Source: Panacagrimonas sp965216845 (GTDB lineage Bacteria > Pseudomonadota > Gammaproteobacteria > Nevskiales > Nevskiaceae). Taken from it: a stretch of 64,000 bases of DNA. Of the stretch, positions 35,065-43,538 are shown one piece after another; position 1 is the first letter of the stretch; every line of letters begins with the position of its first letter. Made by a program: the position numbers and the translations under genes. The DNA lies in assembly GCA_965216845.1 (NCBI GenBank), contig OZ244200.1, positions 1 to 64,000 of the forward strand, read 5' to 3'. Under the pieces are notes generated by a model that did no database searches, was not told the DNA's origin, and saw only the letters and a list, made by a program, of their open reading frames with translations.

Positions 35065-35386
35065 CGGCGGCGCATTGATCCAGCCCCTGAGCCGCCTGCA
35101 CGGCGCAGGGGCCTTTCACCACGACCAGCCGGTCACCGCCGGCGCGATGATCTTGCCGGCGTGGCCACCTGCCTGGAGCCGCGTCCGTCGCCTCGAGCCC
35201 AACGGCAGGTGCCACGCAGGTGCCACCCAGGCTCGCGCCCGGGCTTTGGCCGTGCAGATCGCATCGATGTCATTTCAATCTAACTATCATTCGGTAGAAT
35301 GATGCGCTAATGTTCACCGCATCAAGCATCCTGCCGATGCCCCGGCTTGATGATGCTCACGACCAATCAACAACCCGGAGAACTCA
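35065..35386. other. Intergenic region with promoter of the 35.4 kb operon
   Basis: 322 bp without a gene. It contains an AT-rich stretch at 35,270-35,320 with two overlapping palindromic elements, and a GGAG Shine-Dalgarno at 35,377 for the following GTG start. Confidence 0.6.
35280..35303. promoter_or_regulatory. Degenerate CTAAC element overlapping ATCATTCGGTAGAATGAT
   Basis: CTAACTATC is identical to the left part of the site at 10,461, but the right arm is ATTCG. Overlapping it is a perfect 7-bp inverted repeat ATCATTC-GGTA-GAATGAT (35,286-35,303), which could be the true operator, for example of another TetR-type protein. It lies about 85 bp upstream of the SDR start. Confidence 0.5.
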
Positions 35387-36178
35387 GTGGATATCGGACT
35401 CAAGGACAAATCCGTCATCGTCACCGGCGGCGGCTCCAACATCGGCCGCGCCATCGTGCTGGCCTACGCCGAGGAAGGCGCCAGAATCACCATCGGCGAC
35501 ATCGACGAGGTGCAGGCCGGTAAGGTTGCCGAACAGGCACAGGCGCGCGGCGCGGCGGCGGTACAGGTGGTCAAGACCGACACCACGCAGCTTGATCAGG
35601 TCAAGACGCTGATGGACGAAGCCGCCTCGCGCCATGGCGGGATCGATGTGCTGGTGAACAACGTCGGCTGGGACCAGCTCATGTTCTTCACGCAGACGAC
35701 GCCCGATCTGTGGGAGAAAATCGTCCGCATCAATTATCTGAGCGTCATCCACTGCACCAGCGCCGCGCTGGAAAAAATGATCCCGGCCAACAAGGGCAGC
35801 ATCGTCTCGATCAGTTCCGATGCCAGCCGCCAGGGCGAGCCGCGTGAAGCCGTTTATGGCGGCACCAAAGCCGCCGTCAACAGCTTCATGAAGACCATCG
35901 CCAAGGAGAACGGTCGCTACGGCATCCGCTGCAACTGCGTGTGCCCCGGCGTGACCATCCCCGAAGCCGAAGACGAAGTCGGCAGCGCCAGCATGTGGGC
36001 CAACCCGCTGTTTACCCCGGAGCAACTGGAAAAGGTTGCGGCCTCGCTGCCGCTCAAGAAGGTTGGACGCCCGCGCGACATTGCCAACGCCGTGCTGTTC
36101 CTCTCCTCCAGCGCGGTAGCCGGCCATGTCACCGGACAGGTGCTGTCGGTCTCCGGCGGCTACAGCATGATCGGCTGA
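35387..36178 (+). CDS. SDR-family dehydrogenase
   Basis: 263 residues from a GTG start with GGAG 7 nt upstream. It is a classical short-chain dehydrogenase: cofactor motif TGGGSNIG near 13-20, NNVG, the catalytic Ser in SISSDAS, Tyr-Lys in VYGGTKAAVN, and a C-terminal SGGYSMIG. It probably oxidises a 3-hydroxyacyl-CoA or a secondary alcohol. First gene of an operon that continues into two MaoC-like genes and an acyl-CoA dehydrogenase, so 3-hydroxyacyl-CoA dehydrogenase is a reasonable guess. Confidence 0.87.
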   Translation: MDIGLKDKSVIVTGGGSNIGRAIVLAYAEEGARITIGDIDEVQAGKVAEQAQARGAAAVQVVKTDTTQLDQVKTLMDEAASRHGGIDVLVNNVGWDQLMFFTQTTPDLWEKIVRINYLSVIHCTSAALEKMIPANKGSIVSISSDASRQGEPREAVYGGTKAAVNSFMKTIAKENGRYGIRCNCVCPGVTIPEAEDEVGSASMWANPLFTPEQLEKVAASLPLKKVGRPRDIANAVLFLSSSAVAGHVTGQVLSVSGGYSMIG

Positions 36179-36185
36179 AGCGGCC

Positions 36186-36722
36186 ATGAATGCCACCACA
36201 CACAGCGATGTCGGCACAGCGCTGGGCAGCTATGAACAGGCCCGCCAGTGGATCGGGCGCCGTAGCCAGCCGCGCCTCATGGACACGGCCGTGGATGAAT
36301 CGCGCTGCAAGCTGTTCGCCGCCCTGTCCGAAGACGGCAATCCGGCGTACTGGGATCAGCAATGGGCCACCGCGCAGTTCGGCGCACCGCTGGCGCCCAG
36401 CGGCCTGACCATGAGTCTGATCATGTCGCTGCCGTGGAAACCTGGCGGTGTGCCGCCTTCCCCACCCTCGCTGGCGGTGGACGTGCCGCTGCCGGGACAG
36501 ACGTTCATCAACGTGGACACCGATTGTGAGTTCCTGCGTCCGATCCGCTGGGGTGATCATCTGAGCATGTACGAGGAAATCATGGACATCAGTCCGGAAA
36601 AGAACACGCGGCTGGGCCGCGGCCACTTCGTGACGACCTGCATGAACCTGCTCGATACCCGGGACCGGCTGGTGGCACGAATCACCAATGTTCTGTACCG
36701 CTATGAGACGGTGGCCTCATGA
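36186..36722 (+). CDS. MaoC-like hotdog protein, N-terminal (FAS1-like) type
   Basis: 178 residues. ALSEDGNPAYWD and the strand INVDTDCEFLRPIRWGD are typical of the N-terminal, usually non-catalytic half of two-part MaoC dehydratases such as the ChsH2 N-domain. Its stop overlaps the start of the next gene, which carries the catalytic half, by 4 nt. A heteromeric enoyl-CoA hydratase is therefore likely. It starts 7 nt after the SDR gene. Confidence 0.82.
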   Translation: MNATTHSDVGTALGSYEQARQWIGRRSQPRLMDTAVDESRCKLFAALSEDGNPAYWDQQWATAQFGAPLAPSGLTMSLIMSLPWKPGGVPPSPPSLAVDVPLPGQTFINVDTDCEFLRPIRWGDHLSMYEEIMDISPEKNTRLGRGHFVTTCMNLLDTRDRLVARITNVLYRYETVAS

Positions 36723-37189
36723 GCGCCGCAGCGACCTACCCGCAGCGTCTCTGGTCCGAGATCAAGGTCGGCGACAGCCTGCCGGCGATCGAACTGCTGG
36801 TGGAATACTCGCGCATCATCCTGAACGCCGCGTCCACCTGGGATTACTTCCCGGGCCATCACAACCCCGACTACGCCCGCGCGCAGGGTCAGCCGGATAT
36901 CTACGCCAGCACCATTTTCTTCCACGGTTTCATCGACCGTCTGATCACCGACTGGGGCGGCCCGTCGAGTTTCATCTGCCGGCGCCGGATGCGCATGATC
37001 GCCAGCGTGCACCCCGGCGACACCATGCGCGCAGAGGGTGAGGTTGTGCGTCACTACCGCGACGACCACGACCACGGCCTGGTCGATCTCGACATTCACA
37101 TCGACACCGCACGCGGTCTGTGCGTCCCCGCCACGGCCACCGTCCGGCTGCCGCTGACGCCGGGCGAACGTCTGTTTTCGCTGGAATAA
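36719..37189 (+). CDS. MaoC-like enoyl-CoA hydratase, catalytic half
   Basis: 156 residues, single hotdog. The hydratase-2 element TWDYFPGHHNPDYA puts Asp42 and His47 in the catalytic positions, and the FFHGFIDRL loop follows. It is coupled by a 4-nt overlap to the MaoC N-type partner. Together they resemble ChsH1-ChsH2 of steroid side-chain degradation, in which the two chains form one active site. It would hydrate the 2,3-enoyl-CoA made by the acyl-CoA dehydrogenase encoded 20 nt downstream. Confidence 0.85.
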   Translation: MSAAATYPQRLWSEIKVGDSLPAIELLVEYSRIILNAASTWDYFPGHHNPDYARAQGQPDIYASTIFFHGFIDRLITDWGGPSSFICRRRMRMIASVHPGDTMRAEGEVVRHYRDDHDHGLVDLDIHIDTARGLCVPATATVRLPLTPGERLFSLE

Positions 37190-37209
37190 CCCCTCGCCTG
37201 AACCACACC

Positions 37210-38388
37210 ATGAACGACACGAATTCCGCCTCTACCGAGTCCCTCACCACCCGCATCCGTCAGGTGCAGGAAGCCACCCGCGGCATTTCCGAGCAATTCC
37301 CGCGCGCCTATATCCGCGAGTGCATTGAGCAGGACCGCTTTCCGGACGAAATGTGGAAGGCCCTGGGCGACTATGGCCTGCTGGGTCTGACCGTGCCCGA
37401 GGAATACGGCGGCAGCGGCGGCGGCGTGGTCGAGATCGTGGCGCTGGCCGAAGCCCTCGCCCTGGGCGGCGTCCCGACGCTGTTCCTGGTCGTCACCGGC
37501 CTGGGCCGCGTGCCGATCGTGCGCAACGGCACGCCCGAGCAGATCAGGAAATTCGTCACGCCGACCTGTGACGGCTCGGTCAAACTGTGTTTTGCCATCA
37601 CCGAACCCAACGCCGGCACCAACAGCTTCAACATGAGCACGCTGGCCACGCGCGACGGCGAGGACTGGGTGCTCAACGGCCAGAAGGTGTTCATCTCCGG
37701 CGCCCGCGACGCCGACATCATGCTGGTGATCGCACGCACCCAGAAGGCTTCGGATGTGGGGCACCGCACCGAAGGCATGTCGCTGTTCGTGATCGACATG
37801 AAAACCCCGGGCATCACCCTGCAGCCCCTGAACATCCAGGTCGAGACCGCCGAGCGTCAGTACATGGTGTTCTTCGACAACGTGCGCCTGCCCGCCGACG
37901 CGCTGATCGGCGAAGCCGGCAAGGGCGCCAAGCTGATGTTCGAAGGCCTGAATTCCGAGCGGCTGCTGGCCGCCGCCGCCGCCCTGGGCATCGGCGACTA
38001 CGCCCTGAACAAGGCGGTGAACTACGCCGGCGAGCGCAAGCCCTTCGGCAAGCCCATCGGCAGCTATCAGGCACTGCAGCATCGCATGGCCCTGGCCAAG
38101 GCCGAACTGGAAGCCGCGCGCCTGATGACCTACAGCGCCGCTGAACGCTTTGACGCCGGCGAGAACGCGGGCGCGCACGCCAACATGGCCAAACTGCTCG
38201 CCTCGCGCGCGGCGGTGGCGGCGGTGGAGGCAGCGATCCAGACCCACGGCGGCTACGCCTTCGACCGCGATTACGACGTGGTCACACTGTGGCCCATGGT
38301 GCGGCTGATGGAGATCGCGCCGATCAACAACGAAATGTTGCTCAACTACATCGGCGAGCATGTGCTCGGCCTGCCCAAGAGTTACTAG
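37210..38388 (+). CDS. Acyl-CoA dehydrogenase
   Basis: 392 residues from the ATG at 37,210; an upstream in-frame start would run into the preceding gene. Motifs are PEEYGGSGGG, CFAITEPNAGTN, KPFGKPIGSYQALQHRMA and GGYAFDRDYD, with the tail APINNEMLLNYIGEHVLGLPKSY shared with the dehydrogenases at 5,561 and 30,371. It is the final gene of the 35.4-38.4 kb operon (dehydrogenase, hydratase pair, acyl-CoA dehydrogenase), a compact beta-oxidation set. Confidence 0.9.
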   Translation: MNDTNSASTESLTTRIRQVQEATRGISEQFPRAYIRECIEQDRFPDEMWKALGDYGLLGLTVPEEYGGSGGGVVEIVALAEALALGGVPTLFLVVTGLGRVPIVRNGTPEQIRKFVTPTCDGSVKLCFAITEPNAGTNSFNMSTLATRDGEDWVLNGQKVFISGARDADIMLVIARTQKASDVGHRTEGMSLFVIDMKTPGITLQPLNIQVETAERQYMVFFDNVRLPADALIGEAGKGAKLMFEGLNSERLLAAAAALGIGDYALNKAVNYAGERKPFGKPIGSYQALQHRMALAKAELEAARLMTYSAAERFDAGENAGAHANMAKLLASRAAVAAVEAAIQTHGGYAFDRDYDVVTLWPMVRLMEIAPINNEMLLNYIGEHVLGLPKSY

Positions 38389-38499
38389 GCGCGCGGCGAT
38401 GAAATGCACGCGCAGCAGGTGTCGGTCAGGATGCTGCGCGTGCGTCGCCACCGACCGTGACGCATGAGCCACACCAGGGCCATCGCCGGCGCTCGGCGG

Positions 38500-39387
38500 T
38501 CAGCGCGGCTGCGGCGGCGCCTTGCCGGACTGTCGCGCCAGAAAATCCATGACCTGATGCGGCGCTGCGGCCCAGCGCCAGTGACTGCGCGGTGTCTCGC
38601 AGTAGACCGTTTCCGCCGCACAGCCGGTGTAACGACGACAACCCTGAGCGTCCGCCTGACGCTCGCCGCTGCAGGCATTACAGGACGACCACCAGCGTGC
38701 CGCATCGCGTCCGAAGCCGGGAAAGTGGGCGTCGTCGGCGCCGTGCAGAATCATCACCGGCAGCGGCGGCGGACAGTCCAGGCCGATGAAGTCGGTCCCC
38801 TGCCAGCCGGCGCCGCTCACGGCGATGGCATCGACCGTGCCGCGGTGCGCCGCCAACGCCGCCAGCGCCAGCGACACGGTGCCGCCATCGGAATGACCGG
38901 TGGCGTGGATGCGGTCGGGCGCAATGCACCAGCGCGCCGCGACTTCGGCCGGAACCGAGGCCATTGCCTCGACCACATCCGGGGTCAGCGGTGGCCCGCT
39001 GGCGACATAGGCCAGCACGTAGCCCGCCGTCGTCGCCGCGTGCGTGAGGCCGGCGAACCGCTCCGACAGGCCGGCGCTGAAACCGGCGGGTGCGTATACC
39101 ACCAGCAACGGATGCGCCTGCCGTGGCCGGTAGTTGACCGGCGTCACCACGACATACGGAACGCCCTCCGGCGAACGCAGCCGGTGGCGTCCCGCCGATC
39201 CGGGTCGCGCGCCGGAAGCGCAGTCCGCGTCGGCAGCGCCCTGCGTGCGGTAGACCGCTTCGGCGGCTTCGATGGCCTGCCCCCAGTGCAAAAGGCTCGC
39301 CAGCGCGGCGGCGGCGGCCGTCATCAGCAGCCCGACCACGATCCAGTACCAGCGCACTGCGCGCGATCCGGACACGCCTGTTTTCAT
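38500..39387 (-). CDS. Exported PHB-depolymerase/feruloyl-esterase-like hydrolase
   Basis: 295 residues. An N-terminal hydrophobic segment (about 12-33) acts as signal peptide or anchor. The alpha/beta-hydrolase core has nucleophile Ser166 in ATGHSDGG, the acid region ILHGADDAHFPG, and His in a C-terminal RSHWRWA. Cys pairs fit a periplasmic protein. The family includes LpqC, feruloyl esterases and polyhydroxybutyrate depolymerases. The only minus-strand gene between 24 and 47 kb, it is divergent from the crotonase relic. Its relation to the pathway is unclear. Confidence 0.78.
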   Translation of the reverse strand: MKTGVSGSRAVRWYWIVVGLLMTAAAAALASLLHWGQAIEAAEAVYRTQGAADADCASGARPGSAGRHRLRSPEGVPYVVVTPVNYRPRQAHPLLVVYAPAGFSAGLSERFAGLTHAATTAGYVLAYVASGPPLTPDVVEAMASVPAEVAARWCIAPDRIHATGHSDGGTVSLALAALAAHRGTVDAIAVSGAGWQGTDFIGLDCPPPLPVMILHGADDAHFPGFGRDAARWWSSCNACSGERQADAQGCRRYTGCAAETVYCETPRSHWRWAAAPHQVMDFLARQSGKAPPQPR

Positions 39388-39440
39388 GTTCGCGTGCTCG
39401 CCACGCGCGCTGGATGTGTCACTACAAGGAGGTTTCAGGT

Positions 39441-39758
39441 ATGACCGAGCAGGACGAACTACTCTACACGCTCAACGACGGTATCGCGCTGGTGACGCTC
39501 AACCGGCCCCAGCGTCGCAACGCGCTCACGCCGAAGCTCACCCACCTGCTGGCCGATACCTGGAAACGCATCGACGCCGACCCGCTGTCGGTGATGGCCG
39601 GCAAGAAGGTGCTCAAGGAAGCGACCACGCTGGGCTGCGAACCCGGTCTGCAACAGGCCTGGGACTACTTTGAGAAGTACGTCTACTCCAGCGAAGACGC
39701 CATCGAAGGCCCCAAGGCCTTCGCCGAGAAGCGCAAGCCGCAGTGGAAAGGTCGCTGA
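39441..39758 (+). pseudogene. Internally deleted enoyl-CoA hydratase
   Basis: 105 codons with an excellent AAGGAGG ribosome-binding site (39,426). Residues 1-48 are a normal crotonase N-terminus (IALVTLNRPQRRNALTPKL). The text then jumps to a C-terminal segment (SSEDAIEGPKAFAEKRKPQWKGR). About 150 central residues, with both oxyanion-hole strands and the catalytic loops, are missing, although the frame stays open. It cannot be an active crotonase. It may be a silent relic that preserves coupling to the SDR 12 nt downstream. Confidence 0.8.
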
Positions 39759-39770
39759 AGGAGCGCGCAC

Positions 39771-40649
39771 ATGAACACCAACAACACAACGCCGGACGCA
39801 CCCAAGTTCGGATTCACCGACGCCGATCTCGCGGCGCTGCCCACGGTCTACGCGCCTGGCCTGTTCGCCGGACAGCGCGTCCTCGTATCCGGTGCCGGCA
39901 GCGGCATCGGCAAAGCCATCGCGTTCCTGTACGCACGCCTGGGCGCCACCCTGGTGATCTGCGGACGCAAGCCGCAGGCACTGGAAACCAGCGCCGAATG
40001 GCTGCGCAAGCTCGGCAGCCCCGAGGTGTTGGCACTGCCCCTGAACATCCGCGACCCGGAAGCCGTGGATCAGGCAATGGATGCGGTGTGGGCGCGCTTC
40101 GGCGGGCTCGACGTGCTGGTCAACAATGCGGGCGGACAGTTTCCGCAGGCGGCGCTGGATTTCAGCGTCAAAGGCTGGAATGCGGTGATCGACACCAATC
40201 TCAACGGCACCTGGCACATGATCCAGAACGCCGCCAAGCGCTGGGTGCGCGACGGCGTTGCGGGCAGCGTGGTGAACATCGTCGTGGTCACCGATCGCGG
40301 CCAGCCCGGCATCACCCATTCGGCGGCGGCGCGTGGCGGCGTGATCGCGCTGAGCCGTTCGCTGGCGCTGGAATGGGCACCCCACCGCATCCGCGTCAAC
40401 TGCGTGGCTCCGGGCACCATCGAGAGCAATGGATTCAATAACTACCGGCCGGAAAACGCCGAGCAGTTCTGCAATTCCAACCCCATGAAGCGCAACGGCG
40501 ATGTACAGGACATCGCCGAGGCGGTGGTTTACCTCACCGCGGCCAGCGGCAAGTTCCTGACCGGCGAAACCCTGCGGGTCGATGGCGGCGGCACACTCTG
40601 GGGCGAGGCCTGGACCAACGGCCGCCCCGACTACTTCAAGGTGAGCTGA
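39771..40649 (+). CDS. SDR-family protein without the Tyr-Lys pair
   Basis: 292 residues with a good Rossmann motif (SGAGSGIGKA) and NNAGG. Where YxxxK should stand I read THSAAARGG: His replaces Tyr and the Lys is gone. This recalls 2,4-dienoyl-CoA reductases and citronellol-dehydrogenase-like SDRs, which lack the Tyr. A dienoyl-CoA reductase role would suit unsaturated or terpenoid acyl-CoAs (inference). Its stop overlaps the next start by one base. Confidence 0.83.
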   Translation: MNTNNTTPDAPKFGFTDADLAALPTVYAPGLFAGQRVLVSGAGSGIGKAIAFLYARLGATLVICGRKPQALETSAEWLRKLGSPEVLALPLNIRDPEAVDQAMDAVWARFGGLDVLVNNAGGQFPQAALDFSVKGWNAVIDTNLNGTWHMIQNAAKRWVRDGVAGSVVNIVVVTDRGQPGITHSAAARGGVIALSRSLALEWAPHRIRVNCVAPGTIESNGFNNYRPENAEQFCNSNPMKRNGDVQDIAEAVVYLTAASGKFLTGETLRVDGGGTLWGEAWTNGRPDYFKVS

Positions 40650-41134
40650 TGAACACAAGCAATGCACAGGACGGCCCGGTGATTTCCTTCAAGAGCCATC
40701 GCCGCACGATCACCGAAACCGACATCGTCAACTTCGTGAACCTGCTCGGCCTGCACGAGCCTTTCTTCATCGACATGGAGTACATCAACACCCATCTGGC
40801 CGAAGGTCACCGCACCCGCTTCGCACCCGGGCCGATGATCATCTCGCTGGGCATGGGCCTGGTCGCCACCATCATCAAGGACGTGATCGACCGCGCGCTG
40901 GAAGGCGCCGACGCCGGCGAATTCGGCGGCATGACCGGCGTCAACGCGCGCCTGGGCGCGGCGCTGTTTCCCAATGACACCCTCCACGTCGAGGGCGAGG
41001 CCCGTTGCAAGCCGAAAACCAGCCGCGGTTACACGCTGCTGGAGATTCGCCACCGGGTGATCAATCAGCGCGACGAACAGGTCGCCGATTTCACCGAGAC
41101 GGTGTGCTTCCTGCCGCCCAAGCCGACCGCATGA
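40649..41134 (+). CDS. MaoC-like hotdog protein
   Basis: 161 residues. The hotdog fold is suggested by ITETDIVNFVNLLG, FAPGPMIISLGMGL and GEARCKPKTSRGYT. The Asp-His pair of R-specific hydratases is not evident (LLGLHEPFFID), so it may be a non-catalytic MaoC chain or a thioesterase-like variant. Translationally coupled on both sides: one shared base with the SDR, and a 4-nt overlap with the CoA-transferase gene. Confidence 0.75.
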   Translation: MNTSNAQDGPVISFKSHRRTITETDIVNFVNLLGLHEPFFIDMEYINTHLAEGHRTRFAPGPMIISLGMGLVATIIKDVIDRALEGADAGEFGGMTGVNARLGAALFPNDTLHVEGEARCKPKTSRGYTLLEIRHRVINQRDEQVADFTETVCFLPPKPTA

Positions 41135-42333
41135 GCACGTTGGCGGGCATGACCGTGTTGGACCTGTCCAGGCTCATGGCCGGGCCGTACGCGGCGATGG
41201 CACTGGCCCATTACGGGGCGCGGGTGATCAAGATCGAGTCGCTCGCCGGCGAAGAAGGCCGCGGCTTCGGACCGCCATTCTGTGGCGAGGTGGCCTCGCT
41301 GTTCATGATGAGCAACCGCGGCAAGGAATCGCTGTGCCTGGACTTTCGCAAACCGGCCGGTCGCCAGGTGCTGGAGAAACTCGTGGCCCGCGCCGACGTG
41401 TTGATCCACAGTTTTCGGCCCGATTTCGCCGAGCGTCAGCGCCTGCGCTTCGAGGACCTGGCGCCGATCAATCCGCGCCTGGTGCATTACGCGGTCTCGG
41501 CCTACGGCAGCCACAGCGCCTACCGGCTCAAGCCCGCCGTCGACAGCGTCGTTCAGGGCGTGGCCGGCGGGTTCTACGGCGCCGGCGAGGAACAGGACCC
41601 ACCGATCCGCAACAGCCTGCCGATCGTGGATGTCGCCTCGGGCATGTGCGGCGTCAACGGCATTCTTGCCGCCCTGATGGAACGCCAGAAGAGCGGCCGC
41701 GGCCAGGCGGTGGAACTCACGCTCATGACCACCATGCTCAACTTCCTTGGCAGCAAGGTCGCCGAAGCCGCCATCGACGGCCGCTGCGAACGCGAGATCA
41801 ACCCCGCCATCGTCGCGCCCAGCAGACACTTTCAGGGCTCGGATGGCCGCTGGTTCGCGTTCACGGTCATCAACGACGCTGCGTTCGCGCGTTTCTGCCA
41901 GGTGGTCGGGCATCCGGAGTGGCCATCCGAGGCCCGCTTCGGCGACAACGCTGCGCGCGTTCGCCACCGCCCCGAGCTGCTGGCAATGCTCGCCGGCATA
42001 TTCCTCAACCGCAGCGCGCAGGAATGGATCGATGCGCTGGACCGTGCCGACATCCCCGCCGGCCCGGTCAACACGGTGCCGGACATGCTGGCCGACCCGG
42101 TGCTGCGTGACCTGCTGGTCGAGCATGCCGACGTGCCGGGGTTGCCACAACCGCAACTTCCGGTGCGCGCCCAGCGCGGCATGCATGACGTCGCCGCGCT
42201 GCGGCGCGCGCCGGGGCTGGGCGAACACAGCCAGACCGTGCTGCGCGAACTCGGCTACGACACAGCGCAGATCGAGCAAATGACCCGGGACGCGATCACC
42301 CGCCTCGGCGGGCCACCCCGATTGCAAGAATGA
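41131..42333 (+). CDS. CaiB/BaiF type III CoA-transferase
   Basis: 400 residues from the ATG at 41,131, overlapping the MaoC-like stop by 4 nt. The N-terminal LDLSRLMAGPYAAMALAHYGARVIKIE and SNRGKESLCLDFRKP are family hallmarks. The catalytic Asp is expected in KPAVDSVVQ (about residue 142). It transfers CoA between acids or epimerises 2-methylacyl-CoAs; the reaction cannot be assigned. One of three distinct family III transferases in the window, which suggests several acid intermediates need activation or racemisation. Confidence 0.88.
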   Translation: MSTLAGMTVLDLSRLMAGPYAAMALAHYGARVIKIESLAGEEGRGFGPPFCGEVASLFMMSNRGKESLCLDFRKPAGRQVLEKLVARADVLIHSFRPDFAERQRLRFEDLAPINPRLVHYAVSAYGSHSAYRLKPAVDSVVQGVAGGFYGAGEEQDPPIRNSLPIVDVASGMCGVNGILAALMERQKSGRGQAVELTLMTTMLNFLGSKVAEAAIDGRCEREINPAIVAPSRHFQGSDGRWFAFTVINDAAFARFCQVVGHPEWPSEARFGDNAARVRHRPELLAMLAGIFLNRSAQEWIDALDRADIPAGPVNTVPDMLADPVLRDLLVEHADVPGLPQPQLPVRAQRGMHDVAALRRAPGLGEHSQTVLRELGYDTAQIEQMTRDAITRLGGPPRLQE

Positions 42334-42364
42334 GCCCCTCCTTCGACAGCGGACAACCCCCAAC

Positions 42365-43534
42365 ATGAAAAAACGCGAAGCAGTGATCGTCGGCGTCGCC
42401 GACATCCCCCTGCAGAACGGCAAGGTGACCGAGTCACTTTCGGTACTGCAGGTTCAGGCGCGGGCGGCGCGCGACGCCTTGAATGACGCCGGTCTTTGCA
42501 TGCGTGATGTGGACGGCCTGCTGACCGCCGGCATGTGGGGCGTGCCCGGCCCCGGACAGTTGCCGACGCTCACCCTGGCCGAGTACTTCGGCATCACGCC
42601 GCGCTACATGGACGCCACCAACATCGGCGGGTCGGCGTTCGAGTCCTTCGTGGCGCACGCGGCGACGGCGATCGAAGCGGGCCGCTGCGATGTGGCGCTG
42701 ATCACCTACGGCAGCACGCAAAAGAGCGAGATGAGCCGCAACCTCGCCGGCCGTCCCTCGGTGCTGACCATGCAGTACGAAACGCCCTGGGGGATGCCCA
42801 CGCCCATCGGCGGCTATGCCATGGCCGCCATGCGTCACATGCACGAGTATGGAACCACCTCGGCGCAACTGGCCGAAATCGCGGTCGCCACGCGCCGATG
42901 GGCGCAGCTCAACCCGGCGGCGATGATGCGTGATCCGCTGAGCATCGACGACGTGCTGGCCAGCCGGATGATCTCGGACCCGCTGCACCTGCTGGATGCC
43001 TGTCTGGTGACCGACGGCGGTGGCGCCATCGTCATGACCACCGCCGAACACGCCAGGGCACAGGGTCGTGCGCCGGTCTACGTGCGCGGCTACGGTGAGT
43101 CGAACACACACTGGACGATGTCCGGCATGCCCGATCTGGCACGCCTGACGGCGGCGGAAATCGCCGGGCGCGAGGCCTTGCGCATGGCCGGCATCGACCA
43201 CGATGCGATCGACGTGGCGCAGATCTACGACTCCTTCACCATCACCGTGCTGCTGACACTGGAAGCGCTGGGCTTCTGCAAGCGTGGCGAAGGCGGCGCC
43301 TTCGTCTCCGGTCAGCGAACCGCCCCCGGCGGCGCTTTTGCTCTCAACACCAGCGGCGGCGGCCTGTCCTGCGCCCACCCCGGCATGCTCGGCATTTTCC
43401 TGCTGATCGAGGCGGTGCGGCAGCTACGCGGCGAGTGCGGCCAACGCCAGGTACAGAACGCGCGCACCGCGCTGGTCCACGGCACCGGCGGCACGCTGTC
43501 CAGCGGCGCCACCTGCATCCTTTCGCGGAGCTGA
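42365..43534 (+). CDS. Thiolase-like protein lacking the nucleophilic Cys (second aldolase-like module)
   Basis: 389 residues, thiolase fold. The nucleophile loop reads ATNIGGSAFES (84-94), with no Cys, and the C-terminal loop reads CAHPGMLG instead of GHPxGASG. IYDSFTITVLLTLE is a typical middle motif. Directly followed (4 nt) by a DUF35 protein with an intact zinc ribbon, it forms a second thiolase-like/DUF35 module like 28,721-30,312, suggestive of Ltp2/Sal-type retro-aldolases. Similarity to the first module is clear (HMHEYGTTSAQLAEIAV against HMHEFGTTREQLAQVAV). Confidence 0.8.
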   Translation: MKKREAVIVGVADIPLQNGKVTESLSVLQVQARAARDALNDAGLCMRDVDGLLTAGMWGVPGPGQLPTLTLAEYFGITPRYMDATNIGGSAFESFVAHAATAIEAGRCDVALITYGSTQKSEMSRNLAGRPSVLTMQYETPWGMPTPIGGYAMAAMRHMHEYGTTSAQLAEIAVATRRWAQLNPAAMMRDPLSIDDVLASRMISDPLHLLDACLVTDGGGAIVMTTAEHARAQGRAPVYVRGYGESNTHWTMSGMPDLARLTAAEIAGREALRMAGIDHDAIDVAQIYDSFTITVLLTLEALGFCKRGEGGAFVSGQRTAPGGAFALNTSGGGLSCAHPGMLGIFLLIEAVRQLRGECGQRQVQNARTALVHGTGGTLSSGATCILSRS

Positions 43535-43538
43535 AACC

